Source of the DNA: Pseudomonas sp. B6002
Lineage (GTDB): Bacteria; Pseudomonadota; Gammaproteobacteria; Pseudomonadales; Pseudomonadaceae
Direction of reading: 5' to 3'
DNA: 64,000 nt
NCBI RefSeq assembly: GCF_013385985.1
Contig: NZ_JACAOY010000025.1
Location: 51,803 to 115,802 of the forward strand
Position 1 is the first letter of the stretch. The number at the start of each line of letters is the position of its first letter. The notes beneath the pieces were generated by a model. The model made no database searches, was not told where the DNA came from, and saw only the letters and a program-made list of their open reading frames with translations. The position numbers and the translations under genes are program-made. This document shows, one piece after another, positions 1 through 10,002 of this stretch.

Positions 1-884
1 GGTATGGGGCCGGACGCTGACGCGCCGGGCGTTCGCAGGTACTCACGCAACCGTGCGCCAATGCGTGCAATGTTCGCTTCGCCGGCCTGCAAGGCCTGGG
101 GGTTGGTGTGCACCGAGTAGTTGCCCAGCGCCAGCTCGTAAGGATGCGGCGCTGCCGACCCGAGTACGAACACGGTGTCGCGGCCCGTGGCCTCCAGCGT
201 CACGGCACCGTCACCGGGTTCGAACACTGCCATCTCGCCGGCGTTGATCAGGCCCGGCGCCGTCAGTGCGCCGCGGCTGACGCTCAACCACAGTGACTCA
301 TGCCCCGGCGGTGGTACGTAGCGCCAGGATTCACCGGCGCGCAGGGTAACCAGCAAGTAGTTCATGCCTGCCGGAGCACGCACCGGGCTCGCCACGCCTT
401 GGTACGTGCCGAGAATCACCCGCGCCGGTCCCACTTCAGGCATTGCCCCCGACTCCAGGTACTGGCTGTCGACGCTCGCGTTTTCAAGCTCTGGCGGCAG
501 CGCCACCCACAGCTGGAAGCCCTGGATACGTGACGAGGTGCCCACCGACATCTCTTTTCCGTGCCAGACGCCACTGCCTGCGCGCATCCACTCCACGCCG
601 CCATAATCGATCATCCCTGTGCCCGAGTCGGCATCCTCGAAGCGCAAGTTGCCTTCGGTGATCAGGGTTACCGTGGCGATCCCCGAATGCGGGTGCATGG
701 GCATGCCGTGGATAAACGAACTCTCACCTTCAAACCGGTCCAGAAACACAAAAGGCTTGATCTGGTGGCCCAGGTCGGAAGGGCTCATCAGCCGCACGAT
801 CGCGCCGTGCCCGCTGCCCGTGGTGCGGTAGCGGATTGCACGCGCCGGTGCATGGTTGGGGAGGGACTGCTGGGTTAGCGTCAT
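1..884 (-). CDS. Pirin family protein (bicupin), 3' end cut by window edge
   Basis: About 294 codons are visible and the frame is still open at base 1. Pirins are metal-binding double cupins, some with quercetin 2,3-dioxygenase activity; physiological substrates are mostly unknown. The N-terminal cupin shows MHPHSGIAT, which carries two of the usual metal histidines. Downstream is VWHGKEM, where the family normally has HxE; here one extra residue separates His and Glu (HxxE), so metal ligation may be altered. The start is the ATG at 882-884. It follows a quinone oxidoreductase and a DoxX gene on the same strand and is probably the last gene of that operon, facing a divergent LysR gene. Confidence 0.85.
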   Translation of the reverse strand, partial: MTLTQQSLPNHAPARAIRYRTTGSGHGAIVRLMSPSDLGHQIKPFVFLDRFEGESSFIHGMPMHPHSGIATVTLITEGNLRFEDADSGTGMIDYGGVEWMRAGSGVWHGKEMSVGTSSRIQGFQLWVALPPELENASVDSQYLESGAMPEVGPARVILGTYQGVASPVRAPAGMNYLLVTLRAGESWRYVPPPGHESLWLSVSRGALTAPGLINAGEMAVFEPGDGAVTLEATGRDTVFVLGSAAPHPYELALGNYSVHTNPQALQAGEANIARIGARLREYLRTPGASASGPI

Positions 885-925
885 GCTGTTCACTCACTGG
901 AAAAAGGGTTGGGGGCGGCGAACCG

Positions 926-1849
926 TTACGCCGTGGTGTCCAGCACCAACCGGCCTTGAAGGTGGCGACCCAGGCTTCTCTCGATGGCACGCTTGGCTTC
1001 GCTCAACGGGTATACCTGCACAGTCACCGAAAAGCGTCCCTTGTCGAACAGTTCGGCGATACGTGACAGCTGCCTGCCGTCCGAGCGGGTGGCGAAGTTG
1101 ACGGGCGTGACGCCGTGATCGTTAGCCAGTGAAATGCTTGGCTGGCTCACGGGCGACACCAGCACGCCGTGCTTCTTGAGCACCGCAAACGAGCGGTTCT
1201 GTGTCTCGCCGCCCACCAGGTCCAGCACCACGTCGACGTTGGCCACGCGCGCTTCGAACGCTTCGCGGGTGTAGTCGATGATGTGGTCCGCGCCGAGGGC
1301 TTTGAGGTACGCGTGGTTCTGTGCAGAAGCCGTCGCATAGACTTCGGCACCCAGGTACTTGGCAATCTGCACCGCCATGCTGCCCACGCCACCGGCAGCG
1401 CCGTGGATCAATACCTTTTGGCGTGGCTGCACGGCGGCGTGCTCAGTCAGGGCTTGCCATGCGGTCAGCGCCGTTGCGGGCACTGCGCCGGCCTGCAGCG
1501 CAGTGAGGGTGCGCGGTTTCAAGGCCAGCTTGGAAACCTGGGCGACCGCTCTGGTCGCGTAGCCGCCGACGATGTTGATGAAGCCGAACACTTCATCGCC
1601 CACGGCAAACGCCGTCACCCCTTCACCCAGCGCCGCCACGGTGCCGGCCACTTCAATGCCGGGTGTGAAGGGCAGTGGCAGCGGAATGAACGCTTTCATC
1701 GCACCGGACAACACTTTCCAGTCAATCGGGTTGACTCCGGCTGCCGTTACATCAATCAATACTTCACCTGCGCCGGCCACAGGGTCGGCCAGGTCCTCCA
1801 GGCGCAACCCTTCAGGGCCGCCGTATTCGTACGCACGTAAGGCTTTCAT
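926..1849 (-). CDS. NADP-dependent quinone oxidoreductase-like zinc-less MDR protein
   Basis: A 307-residue medium-chain dehydrogenase/reductase of the quinone oxidoreductase/enoyl reductase type. The N-terminal GroES-like domain contains AAGVNPIDWK. The Rossmann domain contains HGAAGGVGSMAVQIAK near residues 143-160, the usual NADP-binding loop. Structural zinc cysteines are not evident. The ATG at 1849 is preferred over an upstream in-frame start because GGAGG lies just ahead of it. It sits between pirin and DoxX on the same strand. This pirin/MDR/DoxX combination is common near redox-responsive LysR genes, which suggests handling of electrophiles or quinones (inference). Confidence 0.88.
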   Translation of the reverse strand: MKALRAYEYGGPEGLRLEDLADPVAGAGEVLIDVTAAGVNPIDWKVLSGAMKAFIPLPLPFTPGIEVAGTVAALGEGVTAFAVGDEVFGFINIVGGYATRAVAQVSKLALKPRTLTALQAGAVPATALTAWQALTEHAAVQPRQKVLIHGAAGGVGSMAVQIAKYLGAEVYATASAQNHAYLKALGADHIIDYTREAFEARVANVDVVLDLVGGETQNRSFAVLKKHGVLVSPVSQPSISLANDHGVTPVNFATRSDGRQLSRIAELFDKGRFSVTVQVYPLSEAKRAIERSLGRHLQGRLVLDTTA

Positions 1850-1879
1850 GGAAACCTCCAAATCCGGGAGAGGGAGCAA

Positions 1880-2308
1880 TTAGCGGCGGCGTGCATCCAG
1901 GCTGAAACGTCCGGCGCCGAAGGCCACGATTTGCAGGAAACCACCGGCCATGGCGATGTTCTTGAAGAAGTGGATGAACTGGTTTTGATCAGCCAGCGCG
2001 CTGTGGAACGCCAGTGCAGTGGCCACACTGAACAGCGCCAATACGGCGGCAACGGCGCGGGCGCGGTAGCCAGCGATCAGGGCCAGGCCGCCACCGATTT
2101 CGACGATGATCGCCAGCGCCAGGGCCAGTTGGGGGAAGGGCAGGCCTACCGAGCTGATGTAGCCAACCATCATGGCGGGCGCCGCCAGCTTGGAAACGCC
2201 GGAGAGGATAAAAAGGGTGCTCAGCAACACGCGACCGACCAGGGCGGCGGAGGCTTGGGTTGCGTCGGAGCGGCTTTGCTCAGCGGTGGTCAGGGTCGAA
2301 GCGGTCAT
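1880..2308 (-). CDS. DoxX family membrane protein
   Basis: 142 residues with about four hydrophobic segments. The DoxX signature is visible at RVLLSTLFILSGVSKLAAP near residues 26-44 and at IVEIGGGLALIAGYRARAVA in the middle. DoxX proteins are small inner-membrane proteins linked to quinone or redox homeostasis; the biochemical role is usually undefined. It appears to be the first gene of a leftward operon (DoxX, quinone oxidoreductase, pirin). The 153-bp gap to the divergent LysR gene would hold the shared promoters. Confidence 0.87.
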   Translation of the reverse strand: MTASTLTTAEQSRSDATQASAALVGRVLLSTLFILSGVSKLAAPAMMVGYISSVGLPFPQLALALAIIVEIGGGLALIAGYRARAVAAVLALFSVATALAFHSALADQNQFIHFFKNIAMAGGFLQIVAFGAGRFSLDARRR

Positions 2309-2461
2309 GGTGTATTTCCTTCAATGAGGTGCGGTTCGACATGAACCGCCCGAGTGAGGAAATCTTGAACGTGATCAGCTAACCTGAATAGCCGACTAAT
2401 TTCGACGATTACGTTCGATAAAATAGGCAAGTAATTCCGCTCACCCTATAAGGACCCCGAG

Positions 2462-3382
2462 ATGATCTCCGACCCTGGCACCCCCACGCTGGACCAACTG
2501 CGCGTGTTTCTCACGGTGGTCGAAGTCGGCAGTTTCGCCGGTGCTGCGCGCAAGCTGCACCGCGCTACGTCGGTGGTCAGCTATTCGATTGCCAACCTGG
2601 AAGTGCAGCTGGGCGTGTCGTTGTTCGACCGCCAGACCACTCGCAAACCCCAACTGACCGAGGCGGGCCGCACCGTACTGGCTGAGGCCCGGACCATTGC
2701 CAATGGCATCCACGGGCTGCGCGCCAAGGTCAAGGGTTTGCTCCAGGGGCTGGAGGCCGAGGTTCATCTGGTGCTCGATGTGATGCTGCCCGCCGCACGG
2801 GTGGTGGACGCACTCAAGGCGTTTCGCGAAGCATTCCCCACGGTTGCGCTGCATCTGCACATGGAAGCGCTGGGCGCCGTCACCGAACGGGTGGTCAGCG
2901 GGGGGGCGATTATCGGGGTGAGTGGGCCGATGAACGAAGGCATCGACGGGGTGGAAAGGATTGGCGTGGGCAGTGTCGAGCTGATTCCGGTGGCCGCGCC
3001 CCAGCATCCGTTGGCGTTAAGCGCGGCGAATGCGCCAGGCGCCAGCCGCGAGCTGACTCAATTGGTGCTCTCGGATCGCTCGTTGCTGACCAAAGACAGG
3101 GACTTTGCCGTACTCAGCAACCGCACCTGGCGCCTGGCAGACCTGGGCGCCAAACACATGCTGCTGCGCGAGGGGATCGGCTGGGGCAACATGCCGGCGC
3201 CGATGGTCGAGGAAGACTTGAGCAGTGGTCGGCTGGTGCAACTCAACATCCCGGAATACACGAGTGGCAAGTACACCTTCAACGTCATCTATCGCACGGA
3301 CCTGCCACCGGGCCCTGCCGCGCGGTGGCTGATCGAGCGCTTTGTTCAGCAGGCCGCGTCGGAGGGCGTGGTGGGTGCTTGA
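2462..3382 (+). CDS. LysR family transcriptional regulator, divergent from the DoxX operon
   Basis: 306 residues. The winged HTH occupies about residues 8-65 (QLRVFLTVVEVGSFAGAARKLHRATSVVSY), followed by the linker helix and a LysR substrate domain. The ATG has a reasonable purine-rich site (AAGGACCCCGAG) upstream. Its position back-to-back with the DoxX/quinone oxidoreductase/pirin operon makes it the likely regulator of that operon and of itself; the inducer cannot be read from the sequence. Its last 37 bases overlap the end of the convergent DUF2986 gene. Confidence 0.88.
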   Translation: MISDPGTPTLDQLRVFLTVVEVGSFAGAARKLHRATSVVSYSIANLEVQLGVSLFDRQTTRKPQLTEAGRTVLAEARTIANGIHGLRAKVKGLLQGLEAEVHLVLDVMLPAARVVDALKAFREAFPTVALHLHMEALGAVTERVVSGGAIIGVSGPMNEGIDGVERIGVGSVELIPVAAPQHPLALSAANAPGASRELTQLVLSDRSLLTKDRDFAVLSNRTWRLADLGAKHMLLREGIGWGNMPAPMVEEDLSSGRLVQLNIPEYTSGKYTFNVIYRTDLPPGPAARWLIERFVQQAASEGVVGA

Positions 3383-3513
3383 TCGGCTTCGGCCGCCAGC
3401 TTCGCGCGGTCGGCCTTGCTGATGTAGCGGTCCTTGCTTTTCGGCGCCAATTTGGCGCTGGCCTTCTTGGCCTTGGCCTTGAAGAGCTGCTGGAGTTTTT
3501 TCTGGCGGTTCAT
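3346..3513 (-). CDS. DUF2986 family small basic protein
   Basis: A 55-residue frame beginning MNRQKKLQQLFKAKAKKASA. It is rich in Lys and Ala, with KLAPKSKDRYISKADRAKLA in the middle. This matches the DUF2986 family of small, very basic proteobacterial proteins of unknown function. The ATG at 3511-3513 begins the highly basic segment typical of the family. The last 37 bases overlap antisense the 3' end of the upstream LysR gene, so the two reading frames share DNA tail to tail. Confidence 0.72.
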   Translation of the reverse strand: MNRQKKLQQLFKAKAKKASAKLAPKSKDRYISKADRAKLAAEADQAPTTPSDAAC

Positions 3514-3683
3514 GGTGATCTATCCGGCGGGTAATGGGCGCGATGATATCAGTTGGCGCCCCGCACCGGGGCCTATCTGCCTGGGTCGCTTTTTAGCGCC
3601 AATCTGTGCATTGAATCACGCTGCGTTTGGCCAATAATCAGGCCGGGTAAGCCTTGATCAACCCGCGTAAACGGAAGACTTCG

Positions 3684-4499
3684 ATGAGCACCCATACCCG
3701 CACCAAACGCATGACCGTCCCTCAATTGGTCGCCATGAAGGGCCAGCAGAAAATCGTCTCCCTTACCGCCTATTCCAGCCCGATTGCCAGGCTGATCGAC
3801 CCGCTGGTGGATTTCATCCTGGTGGGCGATTCCACGGCCATGGTCGGCTACGGTCGGGCGTCGACCTTGAGCATGCAACTGGAAGAAATCATCGGCCACA
3901 CTCGGGCGGTGGTCGACAGCACGCGCCTGGCGTGTGTGGTGGCCGACATGCCGTTTGGCAGTTATCAGGAGTCCTGTGAGCAAGCCTTTCGCAACTGTGC
4001 CCAGGTGTTGGCACGCACCGGTTGTGATGCGGTGAAGCTGGAGGTCAACCAGGCGTTGGCAGGCACCGTCGAGTTTTTGGTGGCACGGGGTATTCCGGTG
4101 ATGGCCCATGTGGGGCTGATGCCGCAGTTCGTCAACGTGATGGGCGGCTTCAAGGCTCAGGGCCTCACGGCACACACCGGCGCGGTGATCGCCGAAGACG
4201 TGCGGGCCAACCTGGCGGCGGGGGCCTTCAGCGTGGTGCTCGAAGGCGTGGCGGAAGGCCTGGCCCGGCAGATCACCCTGGACTCGGCCATGCCCACCAT
4301 TGGCATCGGTGCGTCACCGGCCTGCGACGGTCAGGTGCTGGTGACTGAGGATGTACTGGGCCTGGGCGGCGATCACGTGCCGCGTTTCGTCAAACAGTAC
4401 GCCGACGTCGGTGCGGTGATTCGTGACGCCTGTGAGCGGTTTGCCGACGAGGTGCGCCAAGGTCGTTTTCCTGAAGCGCGGCATTGCTACGGGCTGTGA
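3684..4499 (+). CDS. panB: 3-methyl-2-oxobutanoate hydroxymethyltransferase (PanB paralog)
   Basis: 271 residues from the ATG at 3684, close to the usual PanB length of about 264. PanB transfers a hydroxymethyl group from 5,10-methylene-THF to 2-oxoisovalerate, the first committed step to pantoate. Characteristic segments are [34 protein letters not shown] (metal-binding Asp), [25 protein letters not shown] and [16 protein letters not shown]. No panC lies beside it, so this may be a second copy in a different metabolic context. Its final 13 bases overlap the convergent MocR gene. Confidence 0.88.
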   Translation: MSTHTRTKRMTVPQLVAMKGQQKIVSLTAYSSPIARLIDPLVDFILVGDSTAMVGYGRASTLSMQLEEIIGHTRAVVDSTRLACVVADMPFGSYQESCEQAFRNCAQVLARTGCDAVKLEVNQALAGTVEFLVARGIPVMAHVGLMPQFVNVMGGFKAQGLTAHTGAVIAEDVRANLAAGAFSVVLEGVAEGLARQITLDSAMPTIGIGASPACDGQVLVTEDVLGLGGDHVPRFVKQYADVGAVIRDACERFADEVRQGRFPEARHCYGL

Positions 4500-5881
4500 C
4501 GGATCGCGTCGGCCAGTTGCCTGATGGCCTGGGCGACATCCTTGCTCCAGTCGAGGGTGTAGCTCAGGCGCAGGTGGTACGGCCAATGCCCTTGCCGGCT
4601 GAAGAGTTCGCCGGGGGCGATGACGATGTGCCGGGCCAACAGTTGGTCGAATACCCGGCGCATGTCCACCGGGCGTGTTGCCTTGAGCCAGAAGGTCGCG
4701 CCGCCCTGTGGTGCCATCACCTCCCATAGGCCGTTGCCCTGTGCGTGCAGCAAGGTGTTCATCTCATTCATGCGTGCAATCAACTGGGCCCGCAGTGCTT
4801 TCAGATGCGCGTCGATGCGCTGGGTGGTGAACAGCCGGGCGATAGCCTTTTGGCGAATCGGCGAGAGGCGAAACCCCCGCGCCAGGAACAACTCGCGCAA
4901 CCGTGCGCCGTGTTCGCGGCATAACAGGTAACCGAAGGGCGCTTCTGCGCCGATCACCTTCTCAAAGGTTGAGAACACCAACAGCCTCTGCGGGTCGGCG
5001 AAGTCGCGATAACGGGGTGGGGGGGCGTCGAAATACAGCTCGCCGTAGGTGTCGTTTTCAAATAGCCAGATTGAGCGTTCCGCCAGCCACTGGCAGATCT
5101 GCTGCTTGTCCTCGGCAGGCATCCGGCTGCCGTGGGGCATGTTTACCGTGGATGACAGCACGGCCAGGCGAATGGGCTCATGTGTAAGCCGTTCATTGAA
5201 GGCGGCCAGATCGAAGCGCCCATCAGCGCCCAGCGGCATTTCGATCACACGGATATTCGCCGCCTCCAACTGCCGCAGCACGGCCCACGAACAGGGCGAC
5301 TCCACCAGCGCCACCGTGCCGGCCAGCTCGAGGGCGTTGAGTGCCAGGTTCAGCACGCTGTGCAGGTCGGAGCCGATGTACACCTGGTCGGCCTGCCAAT
5401 AACGCTCGGTCGACTGGGTGTAGCGCTCGGCCAATGCGCCGCGTAATTCGGGCTCGCCGAATGGCAGGTAGGGCGGCGAGGGCGCCCGCGTATATTGCCG
5501 CGCCAGTTCGCGCTCGATCATCAGCAACGGGTTGTCCAGTGCCAGCAGCATCGCCGGCGCATCACTGCTCAAGGCCATCCTCCCAGGCATGCGCGCCTGG
5601 GCGAATGCCTGGTCGAGCAGGCTGGGGGTATCGTCTTGCGAGAGCGGGGCGGGCGCTGCCTTGATGAAGTAGCCGAACTTGGGCCGGGCGATGATGCGGC
5701 CTTCGTCTTCGAGCAAGGCGTACGCGTATTTGGTGGTCGAGACCGACACGCCCAGGCGCTGGGCCAGTTGGCGCAGCGATGGCAGCTTATGTTCAGAGTG
5801 TGACGGGCTGGCCGCGATCAACTCGACGAGGTAGCGGTACACCGCCTGGTAGGCGAAAGGGGTAGTTGAGGGCCTGTCCAT
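4487..5881 (-). CDS. MocR-type regulator (GntR HTH fused to class I aminotransferase fold)
   Basis: 464 residues from the ATG at 5881. The GntR winged helix spans about residues 8-75 ([20 protein letters not shown]). The rest is an aminotransferase-like domain. The PLP lysine is probably in [18 protein letters not shown], where FEK replaces the usual FSK. MocR proteins bind PLP as an external aldimine and usually regulate neighbouring amine or amino-acid genes rather than catalyse transamination. A longer in-frame extension upstream lacks family similarity and is rejected. The nearest same-strand gene is the SDR at 5983-6756. Confidence 0.86.
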   Translation of the reverse strand: MDRPSTTPFAYQAVYRYLVELIAASPSHSEHKLPSLRQLAQRLGVSVSTTKYAYALLEDEGRIIARPKFGYFIKAAPAPLSQDDTPSLLDQAFAQARMPGRMALSSDAPAMLLALDNPLLMIERELARQYTRAPSPPYLPFGEPELRGALAERYTQSTERYWQADQVYIGSDLHSVLNLALNALELAGTVALVESPCSWAVLRQLEAANIRVIEMPLGADGRFDLAAFNERLTHEPIRLAVLSSTVNMPHGSRMPAEDKQQICQWLAERSIWLFENDTYGELYFDAPPPRYRDFADPQRLLVFSTFEKVIGAEAPFGYLLCREHGARLRELFLARGFRLSPIRQKAIARLFTTQRIDAHLKALRAQLIARMNEMNTLLHAQGNGLWEVMAPQGGATFWLKATRPVDMRRVFDQLLARHIVIAPGELFSRQGHWPYHLRLSYTLDWSKDVAQAIRQLADAIRHSP

Positions 5882-5982
5882 GATCACTCGCGCCGCCTCG
5901 GTGTGGGGGCGGGCGAGTATCGCGCAAGCCACCGCCAAACGCACCTGTTTGGCGGTGGTGGATGTTCCCAGGGGAACGATGA

Positions 5983-6756
5983 TCAGATGCGGCCCGCTGT
6001 GACGCCGCCGTCCACTGGCAGCACGGTGCCGGTGATCCACGCCGCTTGTTCCGAGGCCAAAAACAGGATGGCTTCGGCAACGTCGGCTGGCTGGCCATTG
6101 CGCCCCAACGGGTGGAAGGCATTGAACGTTGGCAGCACGGCCTTGACCTGCTCACTGTCCATGAACGTGTTGTACACCGGTGTTTCCACCACAGCCGGCG
6201 CCACGGTGTTGATGCGAATGTTCGAGGACGAAAGTTCAATCGCCAGGTTACGGGTCAGGGCGTGCACACCCGCGTTGGCTGCTGAATAGGCCGCCGACGG
6301 TGTGGCGCCAATGGCTTGCAACGCCCAGAGCGAGCCGGTTTGCACGATGGCGCCACCGCCCCGTTTCAGCATGGCGTTGGCCGCCGCCTGGGCCATGAAG
6401 AATTTGCCCTTGAGGATGATATCGACGAAACCGTCGTACTCGTGTTCGTCCAGTTCCAGGAAGGGTTTTGGGCTAAAGACGCCGGCGTTGTTGATCAGGA
6501 TGTCCACGCCACCGAACGCACTGGTGGCCAGTTCCACCAGCGCTTTGGCGGTCGCGGGTTTGGCGATATCCGCCGCCAGGGTACGAACGTGCTGGCCGCT
6601 GGGGTCGATCTGCGCGGCGGCTTTTTCAAGTTTTGCTGCATCGCGACCGCTGATCACGACACTGGCGCCTTCGGCGACCAGGCGTTGTGCGACTTCTTTG
6701 CCGATACCCGAACCACCGCCGGTGATGATGGCAACCTTGGAAGAAAATCTTTTCAT
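5983..6756 (-). CDS. SDR family oxidoreductase with atypical YxxxN
   Basis: 257 residues, typical for a classical short-chain dehydrogenase. Nucleotide binding is seen at TGGGSGIGKEVAQRL near residue 12, with NNAGVF around 90. The catalytic region reads TGSLWALQAI then YSAANAGVHALTRN. The expected YxxxK is YxxxN here, so the lysine that orients the cofactor ribose and lowers the Tyr pKa is replaced by Asn; the codon reads AAC. The C-terminal ITGTVLPVDGG is typical. It is divergent from the LysR gene at 6913, the likely regulator. It may have altered or no dehydrogenase activity. Confidence 0.87.
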   Translation of the reverse strand: MKRFSSKVAIITGGGSGIGKEVAQRLVAEGASVVISGRDAAKLEKAAAQIDPSGQHVRTLAADIAKPATAKALVELATSAFGGVDILINNAGVFSPKPFLELDEHEYDGFVDIILKGKFFMAQAAANAMLKRGGGAIVQTGSLWALQAIGATPSAAYSAANAGVHALTRNLAIELSSSNIRINTVAPAVVETPVYNTFMDSEQVKAVLPTFNAFHPLGRNGQPADVAEAILFLASEQAAWITGTVLPVDGGVTAGRI

Positions 6757-6912
6757 GTTGAGAGTGTCCTGTGGGGTGTGAAAGAAAACGTGCTTGAACG
6801 GTTGATCGCTATCGAGGCTGATCTACTACGTCCTTGGCTGCTATTCTTTGCCCGCGTGACACTGCCTCACAAACCAGAATTCATTGCCGCCTACTAAAGA
6901 AAAACTTTAACG

Positions 6913-7836
6913 ATGAATACGCCTGCCTACCTCAATGCACTCAGAGCCTTTGAAGCGGCCGCCCGGCACCTGAGCTTTTCTGCGGCCGCAGCAGAATTGC
7001 ACGTGACCTCTGCGGCGGTGGGGCAGCAGGTACGAACCCTGGAATCCTGGCTTGGCGTGCCGTTGTTCACGCGTGCGTCCAGCGGCACTGCGCGCCTGGT
7101 GCTCACCGAGGTGGCGCGCCAGGCATTGCCGGATATCCGCGAGGGGTTTGATCGCTTGCGCCTGGGCGTGGCGCGGTTGAAGGAGGGCGCTCTCGGCACA
7201 GGGCTTACGGTAACGGTCAGCCCGGCGTTCGCGGCCAAGTGGTTGTTGCCGCGTATCGAACATTTCCAGCGTGCCCACCCGCAGACCGATGTGCTGCTGG
7301 ACACCAACCTGCGGCCGGTGGATTTCATCGCCGAAGGCATGGACATCGGCGTGCGTTATGGAGCCGGCCACTGGCCTGGGCTGGTCGCCACCCCATTGAT
7401 GGACGAGGACCTGTACCCGGTGTGTGCGCCCACCTATCCGCTGCTGGAGCAGGGCCGTTTACCACTGGAAAGACTCGCCGAGGCAACGTTGATCCACGAC
7501 CTGTCGATGGCAGGCGACCCCCAATACCCGACGTGGCGCACCTGGCTCGACGCCTCGGGGTTCCCCGGGGTCAATGCCGAGCACGGCCTGCGCATCAACA
7601 ACTCGGCGGCGGTGCTTCAAGCGGCGATTGACGGCCAGGGGCTGGCGCTGGGGCGCAGCGTGATGCTGCGCGATGACCTGCGAGCGGGGCGGTTGGTCCG
7701 GCCTTTTGGTGAGGCCAGCCGGCCGCTGGCGTTCGCTTACTACATTGTGCACCGGCCCGAAGTGGCTGACCTTGCCAAGGTGAAGGCGTTTCGGGAGTGG
7801 CTGCTGGCCCAGGCTGCAAGCGATCGCCAGCCCTGA
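6913..7836 (+). CDS. LysR family regulator, GcvA-like
   Basis: 307 residues. The HTH (LNALRAFEAAARHLSFSAAA and following AAELHVTSAAVGQQVRTLES) is of the GcvA subgroup. The effector domain shows FAAKWLLPRI and the GVRYGAG strand typical of that subgroup. It lies 156 bp from the divergent SDR gene, the most likely target. Its stop is 10 bp from the stop of the convergent CynR gene. Confidence 0.87.
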   Translation: MNTPAYLNALRAFEAAARHLSFSAAAAELHVTSAAVGQQVRTLESWLGVPLFTRASSGTARLVLTEVARQALPDIREGFDRLRLGVARLKEGALGTGLTVTVSPAFAAKWLLPRIEHFQRAHPQTDVLLDTNLRPVDFIAEGMDIGVRYGAGHWPGLVATPLMDEDLYPVCAPTYPLLEQGRLPLERLAEATLIHDLSMAGDPQYPTWRTWLDASGFPGVNAEHGLRINNSAAVLQAAIDGQGLALGRSVMLRDDLRAGRLVRPFGEASRPLAFAYYIVHRPEVADLAKVKAFREWLLAQAASDRQP

Positions 7837-7846
7837 CAGGTACGGT

Positions 7847-8746
7847 TTAGGCTTCCAGCCCCGTCGCCACGTCATTCGCGACTGCGATAAACGCCCGCGC
7901 TGCCGCCGACTGATACCCCCCTCTGCGCTGCATCAGCACCGCCGTGCGCTGCAGTTGCTGCGGCCCCAGCTCTATCGCGACCAGGTCCGGGTGCGCCCGC
8001 GCAATCGTGGCCGGCAGTACGGTCGACAACGTGGTCCTGCGCACCACCTCGATCAGCGCGCCAATGACATTGGCCTCCATCACCACGCGCGGGCGAATGC
8101 CGTGCTGGCGACAATAGCGGTCGATCTGTTCGCGTGTGGCGAACTCGGCGCTGAGCAGGATCAGTGATTCGGCATTCAGCGCGTCCAGCCCGATGGCGCG
8201 CTCGGTGGCCAGGGGGTGTTGGCGGCCGACCACCAGGGCGAGGGTTTCCACCAGCAGGGGCGCGGCGTCGATATCCGGGGCGTGTGCTTCGTCGAAGGCG
8301 ATGCCCACGTCCAGTTCGTCGGCCAGCAGTTGGTGTTCCATGGCGTCCTGGGCCACTTCACGCACGTTCAGCGTGATGTTCGGATAGCGCCGGTGAAACG
8401 CTTCCACCAGCGGCCCCACCAGGTAGCTGGTGAAGGTGGGCGTGACCGCCACCCGCAGCGCCCCTCGGCTGAGGTCGCCCACGTCATGGATTGCGCGCTG
8501 GCCCCCCTGCAGTTCCTGCGCGGCCCGCAGCGCATAGCGCATGTAAACCTCGCCGGCGTCGGTCAGGCGTGTCTTGCGCCCTGAACGGTCGAACAACTGC
8601 GCGCCCAGGCTTTCTTCCAGCTGCCGGACCTGCTGCGACAGTGCAGGCTGCGACACATGCAGGGCCGCCGCCGCTTTGGTGAAACCTTCGTGCTGGGCCA
8701 CGGCGAGGAAGTAGTGAATGTGTCGAGCCAGCATGCCATTACTCAT
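7847..8746 (-). CDS. cynR: Transcriptional regulator CynR (LysR family)
   Basis: 299 residues. The HTH is in the first 60 residues ([20 protein letters not shown], then [16 protein letters not shown]). Assignment as CynR rests on position: it is divergently transcribed from cynT-cynS, as in the classical cyn locus, where CynR activates the operon in response to cyanate. The 100-bp shared intergenic region contains inverted repeats that could be its operator. The effector domain alone does not separate CynR from related LysR proteins. Confidence 0.82.
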   Translation of the reverse strand: MSNGMLARHIHYFLAVAQHEGFTKAAAALHVSQPALSQQVRQLEESLGAQLFDRSGRKTRLTDAGEVYMRYALRAAQELQGGQRAIHDVGDLSRGALRVAVTPTFTSYLVGPLVEAFHRRYPNITLNVREVAQDAMEHQLLADELDVGIAFDEAHAPDIDAAPLLVETLALVVGRQHPLATERAIGLDALNAESLILLSAEFATREQIDRYCRQHGIRPRVVMEANVIGALIEVVRRTTLSTVLPATIARAHPDLVAIELGPQQLQRTAVLMQRRGGYQSAAARAFIAVANDVATGLEA

Positions 8747-8753
8747 AAGATTA

Positions 8754-8779
8754 TCTGATGCGGTTGATCATATATCAGA
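8754..8779. promoter_or_regulatory. Candidate CynR operator
   Basis: Nested inverted repeats lie between cynR and cynT. The outer arms are TCTGAT (8754-8759) and ATCAGA (8774-8779). The inner one is TGAT-N7-ATCA at 8756-8770, which has the dyad shape of LysR sites. It lies 8 bp upstream of the cynR start and 68 bp upstream of the cynT start, suiting autoregulation plus activation of cynT. Confidence 0.45.
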
Positions 8780-8846
8780 CTTTTACCTTATTTCATGGGC
8801 TACGTAACCTCTGCTTCATCGCATTGCGATCCAAGGGAGTTACCCC

Positions 8847-9488
8847 ATGAAAGACATCATCGACGGTTTTCTCAGGTTCCAGCGTGACGCGTTCCCCGAG
8901 CGCGCCACGCTGTTCAAGGAGCTGGCCACGCAACAGAGCCCGCGTGCGCTGTTCATCTCCTGCTCCGACAGCCGATTGGTGCCGGAACTGGTCACGCAAC
9001 GCGAGCCAGGCGACCTGTTTGTCATCCGCAATGCCGGCAATATCGTGCCGTCCTACGGCCCGGAGCCAGGCGGTGTGTCGGCCTCGGTGGAGTACGCCGT
9101 GGCGGCCCTGCAAGTGCGCGACATTGTGATCTGCGGGCATTCCGATTGCGGCGCCATGACCGCCATCGCCAGCTGCACGTGCCTGGATCACATGCCCGCC
9201 GTGGCCAGTTGGCTACGCTATGCCGACTCAGGCCGGGTGGTGAACGAAGCGCGCAAGCATCAAGACCCGCAGGCCAAAGTGGCTTCAATGGTGCGTGAGA
9301 ACGTGATCGCGCAGCTGGCCAATCTCCAGACCCACCCTTCGGTGCGCCTTGCCCTTGAAGAGAAGCGTGTGGCGCTGCACGGCTGGGTCTACGACATCGA
9401 AAGTGGCTGCATCCAGGCCTTTGACGGCAGCACCGGCACGTTTGTGTCCCTGGCCGAAAACCCGGATATACGCGCCGTTTCGCATTAA
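8847..9488 (+). CDS. cynT: Carbonic anhydrase of the cyanate operon
   Basis: 213-residue beta-class carbonic anhydrase. Zinc ligands are seen in the motif [10 protein letters not shown] (Cys, with the Asp-Arg dyad) and in CGHSDCGAM (His and Cys); [13 protein letters not shown] is also typical. CynT interconverts CO2 and bicarbonate so that bicarbonate, the co-substrate of cyanase, is not lost as CO2 diffuses out. cynS starts 35 bp downstream, indicating one operon. The start has GGGAG upstream. Confidence 0.93.
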   Translation: MKDIIDGFLRFQRDAFPERATLFKELATQQSPRALFISCSDSRLVPELVTQREPGDLFVIRNAGNIVPSYGPEPGGVSASVEYAVAALQVRDIVICGHSDCGAMTAIASCTCLDHMPAVASWLRYADSGRVVNEARKHQDPQAKVASMVRENVIAQLANLQTHPSVRLALEEKRVALHGWVYDIESGCIQAFDGSTGTFVSLAENPDIRAVSH

Positions 9489-9523
9489 CCCCGACACGCC
9501 TTTTTACCCACGGAGATAACACC

Positions 9524-9994
9524 ATGATCCAGTCACAAATCAGCCAGAACAGCCGCCTCGCCCTGACCGACGTGATCCTGTTGGCCAAGGCCCGCAAAGA
9601 CCTGTCGTTCGCCCAGATCGCCGAGGGCACCGGCCTGTCCGAAGCCTTCGTCACCGCCGCCTTGCTGGGCCAGCACCCGCTGCCGGCCGATGCTGCTCAG
9701 GCCGTCGCCGACATCCTGGGCCTGGACGCCGACGCGGTGGCCCTGTTGCAAACCATCCCATTGCGCGGCAGCCTCGGCAACGGTGTGCCGACCGACCCGA
9801 CCCTCTACCGCTTCTACGAAATGCTGCAGGTCTACGGCACCACACTGAAGGCCCTGGTGCACGAGAAGTTTGGCGACGGCATCATCAGCGCGATCAACTT
9901 CAAGCTCGACATCAAGAAAGTCGATGACCCGGAAGGCGGTTCCCGTGCGGTGATCACCCTGGATGGCAAGTACCTGCCGACCAAGCCGTTCTGA
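9524..9994 (+). CDS. cynS: Cyanate hydratase (cyanase)
   Basis: 156 residues, the normal length. Cyanase converts cyanate and bicarbonate to ammonia and CO2 via carbamate. The N-terminal POU-like helical domain ([20 protein letters not shown]) is followed by the catalytic domain. The active-site Arg and Glu are seen in [13 protein letters not shown] and the Ser in [15 protein letters not shown] lies ahead of the ATG. It allows cyanate detoxification or use as a nitrogen source. A strong hairpin follows the stop. Confidence 0.95.
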   Translation: MIQSQISQNSRLALTDVILLAKARKDLSFAQIAEGTGLSEAFVTAALLGQHPLPADAAQAVADILGLDADAVALLQTIPLRGSLGNGVPTDPTLYRFYEMLQVYGTTLKALVHEKFGDGIISAINFKLDIKKVDDPEGGSRAVITLDGKYLPTKPF

Positions 9995-10002
9995 TCGTCA
10001 GT

